This document shows, in pieces, positions 32,951 through 36,082 of a stretch of DNA of 36,082 nt. Position 1 is the stretch's first letter, and every line of letters starts with the position of its first letter. The notes beneath the pieces were generated by a model that searched no databases, had not been told where the DNA came from, and saw only the letters and a program-made list of their open reading frames with translations. A program made the position numbers and the translations under genes. The DNA comes from Amoebophrya sp. AT5.2 (taxonomy: Eukaryota; Sar; Dinophyceae; Syndiniales; Amoebophryaceae): positions 1-36,082 of the forward strand of contig RXOD01003936.1 in assembly GCA_005223375.1 (NCBI GenBank). The letters are read 5' to 3'.

Positions 32951-35192
32951 TTACGATTCGCAACAGGTCTGTGAGCTGCCGACGCTCTCAGCGTCCATCG
33001 AGTCCTTGTTTTCATTGCTCCTGTCGAGCTTGTGCCCCCTTGGAGCTCCTGCTCCGCCTCCGCTACCAAGATAAACAGTTGCTTTTGCACCACTGCCCTT
33101 TTTGCCCTTGCCACCCGGTTTACCGCCATTTTTCCCAGCTTTTGCACCACTGCTGGTCTGGCTATCAGTCGGTGTCGGAATCGGCCTGGGGTCGCTTCCG
33201 TTTGGGAAGCCTGTCGCATCCGTGTTTGGCTGGGGGCCAGAGTCACCGCCTTGCATTTTTTCCAAGGTTTCGAGCTGTTTCATCTTTTCCTCCTGCTTGC
33301 GTTGCAATTCCTTTGTAAACTCGGCTACCTTGCGTGGTTGCCTCTCTTTCGTAAAGTCGTCTTCGGACGCCATTTTCTTCTCCGCAGTCACTGCCGCCGG
33401 GTGGCACTTGCATTGCTCGTAGCAGTTCGGGTTCGCCAGCTCGCGAAAGTCGTCCACCGCCCTCTGCAACCCGTCCTCCGTGTTTGTCCATCTCTGGCCT
33501 GACGAGTGCCACCCCACAATCTCCTTCGTTTCGCAGGCAGCCTCGTCGGCGTCCCGGTGGGAAGATGCTCGTCCTGCCGCTCCCGGCACTTGCATCTTCC
33601 CGACCCAGGTGAGGGGGTAGTACTTTCCGCCGTCCCCGAGGTGGCGGTTCGCGTCTGCGATGGAGCTTTGCAGCACCTGGGCGTAGGTGAGGTGCGTCAC
33701 CCGGCGCAGCAATAATTCCGGGTACTGCGCACGCCAGTGCTCCGCCACAGCGAGCGGGCGCGTCAGCACATGCAGCACGGAGCGCCAGGAGTACAGCCGC
33801 TCGCAAGGCAGGACGTTGGAAGCCGCGAAACCGCCGTTTGTGGGTACCAAAGCGGGGTTTGTGGCCAAATGGGGAAATTTGCGTGCCCAGGCGTCTATGG
33901 CAGCCTGGATCTCCGCGGGTGTCCGTTTTTCCTCATAGCCTTTCACCTCGTAATCAAACCCGCTGTCCCCCGCGTCACATAGCACACGCTGAGGCTGCTG
34001 GCTCGCGCCCTCGTGATACTGTCGAACGCACCTCCCGAAGCAGCATGTTGACGCTGTTCCGAACGTGTCTACGGAGGACTTGCAATACTCAGGAGGTGGC
34101 GGCGTGGTCGCCGCTTGTGACGCTGCATTTGCTGATATGTGTTGTAGAAGACTCAGTACCGAGTAGCCGTGCGGCACACCGAGATAAGAAGGTATGAAGC
34201 AGAACGATAACGAATCAACACGAAACAAAACCCAAGCAACAGATTTAGGGGAAGCCCCCTCTGAGCCCACAACTAACTAAAACTATGACCAGAATCTATC
34301 ATGTTCATGTCACGAAATCACATACCGTAGGCCCGACTGATGACATCCGACGAAGTGCTCTGCTGGAGGAGAGAGGACGATCCCAATCCGTGACCACCTT
34401 GGTTCAGCTTGCCCGCCTCCAATTTCTCGCGCAGCAGCTTCACAAAAAGCGACGGGGGCTCTCCGCGCACGCCCGTGCAGGAGTTGCGCTTTGTACCATT
34501 TTCCAGCGAAGTCTCTGCCCAGTTGTACGCAACGCAGCCGAAGGTCTCAACGCACGCAAGTCGGCAGGCATCCTTGGACCCCACAAATTTGTCCATTGGA
34601 TGGGGACCAAGCTCGGAAACTGAAACACGCGCGAAATGACTTCCTCGATGCGCTCGTCCAAAGAAACCTTTCTGCGAAGCCTCGCGTCCTTTCCGTAAGA
34701 GGAGACCGGGACCTCGACTGTCTTGGAATCAGCATCGTACTTCCCCATCGCCCTAAGCTTCTCACGGAAACGGGCGTCGGGGAGCCCGTTCAGAGTCTCT
34801 GCAGCCTTCATGAGCTCCTCGTCCGAGGGGGCTTCGGGAGGCAACATCGGGTCATTCCACAGCGCTTCTTCGTGAAAAACCCATTTTAGCAGGCTATAGT
34901 CCTCAATCAGTGCCTTGTACGTCGCGACCCGCGCATCCCCAGACGTCGTAACGGGCCCACACTCTTTGTCGGCAACAGGTGCGATCACGAGACGGCTCTC
35001 GTTCTTCTTCTTTGAAGCGACCCTACGGCTCTCGGAGTTCAGCCGCGCATGTGAGGACGCAGAGAAGGAGAACGCAGCAGCCGTGGAGGGGGTGTCGGAT
35101 GCACTATAATCGCCCGGGCAAAAGAACGCCGAGAGCAGGCTAAGAACTACCCGCGCGACCAGCTGGCGTTGGGGATGGGGTTGGCGAAACAT
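32951..35192 (-). CDS. Secreted protein with PAN/Apple-like Cys segment
   Basis: About 670 residues, starting at the ATG at 35192. A signal peptide is clear: basic MFRQPHPQRQ then LVARVVLSLLSAFFC. Three parts follow. The N-terminal part (to ~34608) is charged and Ser-rich. The middle part, in another frame (34572-34326), has ACRLACVETFGCVAYNWAE...CTGV, with Cys and aromatic spacing like PAN/Apple modules. The last exon (34131-32951) has a Cys cluster (STCCFGRCVRQ), a globular stretch with CERLYSW and LANPNCYEQCKCHP, then a Lys/Glu-rich helix and a Gly/Lys/Pro-rich C-terminus. Intron 34132-34325 is a clean GT-AG in phase 1. The first frame change needs either a 35-bp GT-AG intron (34573-34607) or another explanation. 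No C-terminal membrane anchor is seen, so the protein is probably secreted. Adhesion or carbohydrate binding is the usual PAN role; function here is unproven. Confidence 0.7.
34573..34607 (-). other. Candidate 35-bp mini-intron, or frameshift site
   Basis: The signal-peptide frame and the Cys-rich frame overlap here, differing by two bases. Removing GTCCCCATCC...TCCAAG (35 nt, GT-AG, phase 0) joins FPSL directly to DACRLAC. That keeps the Cys module but discards MDKFVGSK. A sequence error or an undetected larger intron are alternatives. Confidence 0.35.
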
Positions 35193-35860
35193 GTTGATGT
35201 TCGCCAGGCTCCTAGTACTATGTTCAGGTCACGTATCTATACGTACAGATTGCTTGATGGGGTTCGTTGGGGACGACTACGTCCGAAAGAACTATGAATG
35301 AGAATGTATATAGGGGAAGGCAGTTTGAAAGCCGTTTCTGGCGTAAGTACAAATACAACTCAGCTTCAGGTTTATTAAGGCCACACTTTTGGTATAGAGC
35401 AAAGTCGGCGAGGGAGCCAGTCTCAGACTGTTGAATCGTTCTCGTTTTGGTCCTGGTTGTAGTTGACAAAAAGGCCACCTCCACCGCTGACGCATATGCG
35501 ACTGACGTACTTCTCACTTCTTCGAGTGCGTTTACCGAGTCAGTCCTTCTACAACTGCGAGTGATTCCAACGGACAAAGCTTTACGACGGACGGCCGATC
35601 TTCCGCAAACGACACGAGTACGCCTGATATTGGCTGGAGCTGTTGCCTAACTACGGAGGTGGTCGAGAAGCAACGACTGATCATCACAGTATTTGGTGCA
35701 CGACGAGACGGAGGTGGCCACGACTTTGCTCTCTGACTAGAGTCGTTCACTGACTGCAAATCTCGAAGAGTCATTGCTCTGTTGGCCATCAAAAATCCTG
35801 CATTAGAATTATTCTCAGAAATCTCGTCGCGATTTTACAGGGACAAATCTGCGTAAATCT
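35193..35860. other. Gene-free spacer, probable strand-switch region
   Basis: About 670 bp upstream of the secreted-protein gene. Minus-strand frames within (35224-35577 and 35532-35792) have no domain or composition that supports coding. It ends with a TTTTACAG string at 35833-35840, an acceptor-like site 20 bp before the plus-strand candidate ATG. If that ORF is real, this is a divergent promoter region. Confidence 0.4.
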
Positions 35861-36055
35861 ATGGTGCGTAAAAAAATTTTAATAAGCGTTAATGAAACAG
35901 CCTTAGATTCTGCCAGCCCGGCGTCGTCGAACGAGCCGTCCGAGCACCCCACCGCCAACGCCACGCTCCTGCCAGACCTGGTTTGCTATTTCTTTTTGAT
36001 GACCTGTATTTGCCTGATGATTTCGATGGTTTTTATGATGCGACTTTTTGCCTAG
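35861..36055 (+). CDS. Candidate small tail-anchored membrane protein
   Basis: A 64-residue plus-strand frame from ATG 35861 to TAG 36053-36055. It begins basic (MVRKKIL), has a polar Ser/Glu/Pro/Asn middle, and ends in one strong hydrophobic segment (LVCYFFLMTCICLMISMVFM) followed by MRLFA, the layout of a tail-anchored or single-span protein. A TTTTACAG acceptor-like site lies 20 bp upstream, so it could be a terminal exon, or a trans-splice acceptor could be used. The codons shift from A/T-rich to G/C-rich within the ORF. It is the only convincing plus-strand candidate. Chance ORF is a real alternative. Confidence 0.3.
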   Translation: MVRKKILISVNETALDSASPASSNEPSEHPTANATLLPDLVCYFFLMTCICLMISMVFMMRLFA

Positions 36056-36082
36056 AAAGTGAAGCCAGAAGCCACGCCAGCT

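Noticed and set aside
1..36082. CRISPR arrays, insertion sequences, prophage or retroelement genes
   Set aside because: No regularly spaced repeats, transposase, integrase or reverse-transcriptase motifs were seen in any frame.

Overview
The window looks like nuclear DNA of a protist. The genes carry spliceosomal introns, mostly GT-AG and about 110-310 bp long, with one probable GC-AG intron. The families present are eukaryotic: an unconventional myosin, an ABCA-type full transporter, an ionotropic-glutamate-receptor-like channel and a GT14 glycosyltransferase. All seven convincing genes lie on the minus strand, separated by roughly 0.3-1 kb. Long same-strand gene runs, large proteins with low-complexity linkers and the occasional GC donor suggest an alveolate, perhaps a dinoflagellate relative such as a syndinian. 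That placement is inference only.

Layout, left to right; transcription runs right to left. (1) 22-1323: secretory-pathway GT14 (Branch/xylosyltransferase-like) glycosyltransferase, whose 3' end probably lies outside the window. (2) 1626-4739: large coiled-coil, low-complexity protein of unknown role. (3) 5711-8367: multi-exon gene of unknown function; four introns were placed by phase-consistent splice sites. (4) 9203-12289 (possible alternative first exon at 12512): an OpuAC-like betaine-binding domain fused to an ionotropic-glutamate-receptor-like channel. (5) 13248-18364: divergent myosin in four exons. (6) 19133-32296: ABCA-type transporter of about 4,200 residues, almost all in one 12.4-kb exon. 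(7) 32951-35192: secreted protein with a PAN/Apple-like segment. (8) 35861-36055: a weak plus-strand candidate for a small tail-anchored protein, which would mark a strand switch.

The genes do not form an obvious pathway. Four are membrane or secretory products: a luminal transferase, a ligand-gated channel, a lipid-type exporter and a secreted adhesion-like protein. The myosin and the coiled-coil protein are cytoplasmic.

The most notable object is gene 4. Its Trp-rich glycine-betaine-type binding domain sits where animal receptors carry the amino-terminal domain, followed by a complete S1-M1-pore-M3-S2-M4 channel core. The core keeps the amino-acid-binding Arg and Asp but has an unusual pore loop and a roughly 200-residue insert after M1. 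This reads as an osmolyte- or amino-acid-sensing channel and is the best candidate for an undescribed system here.
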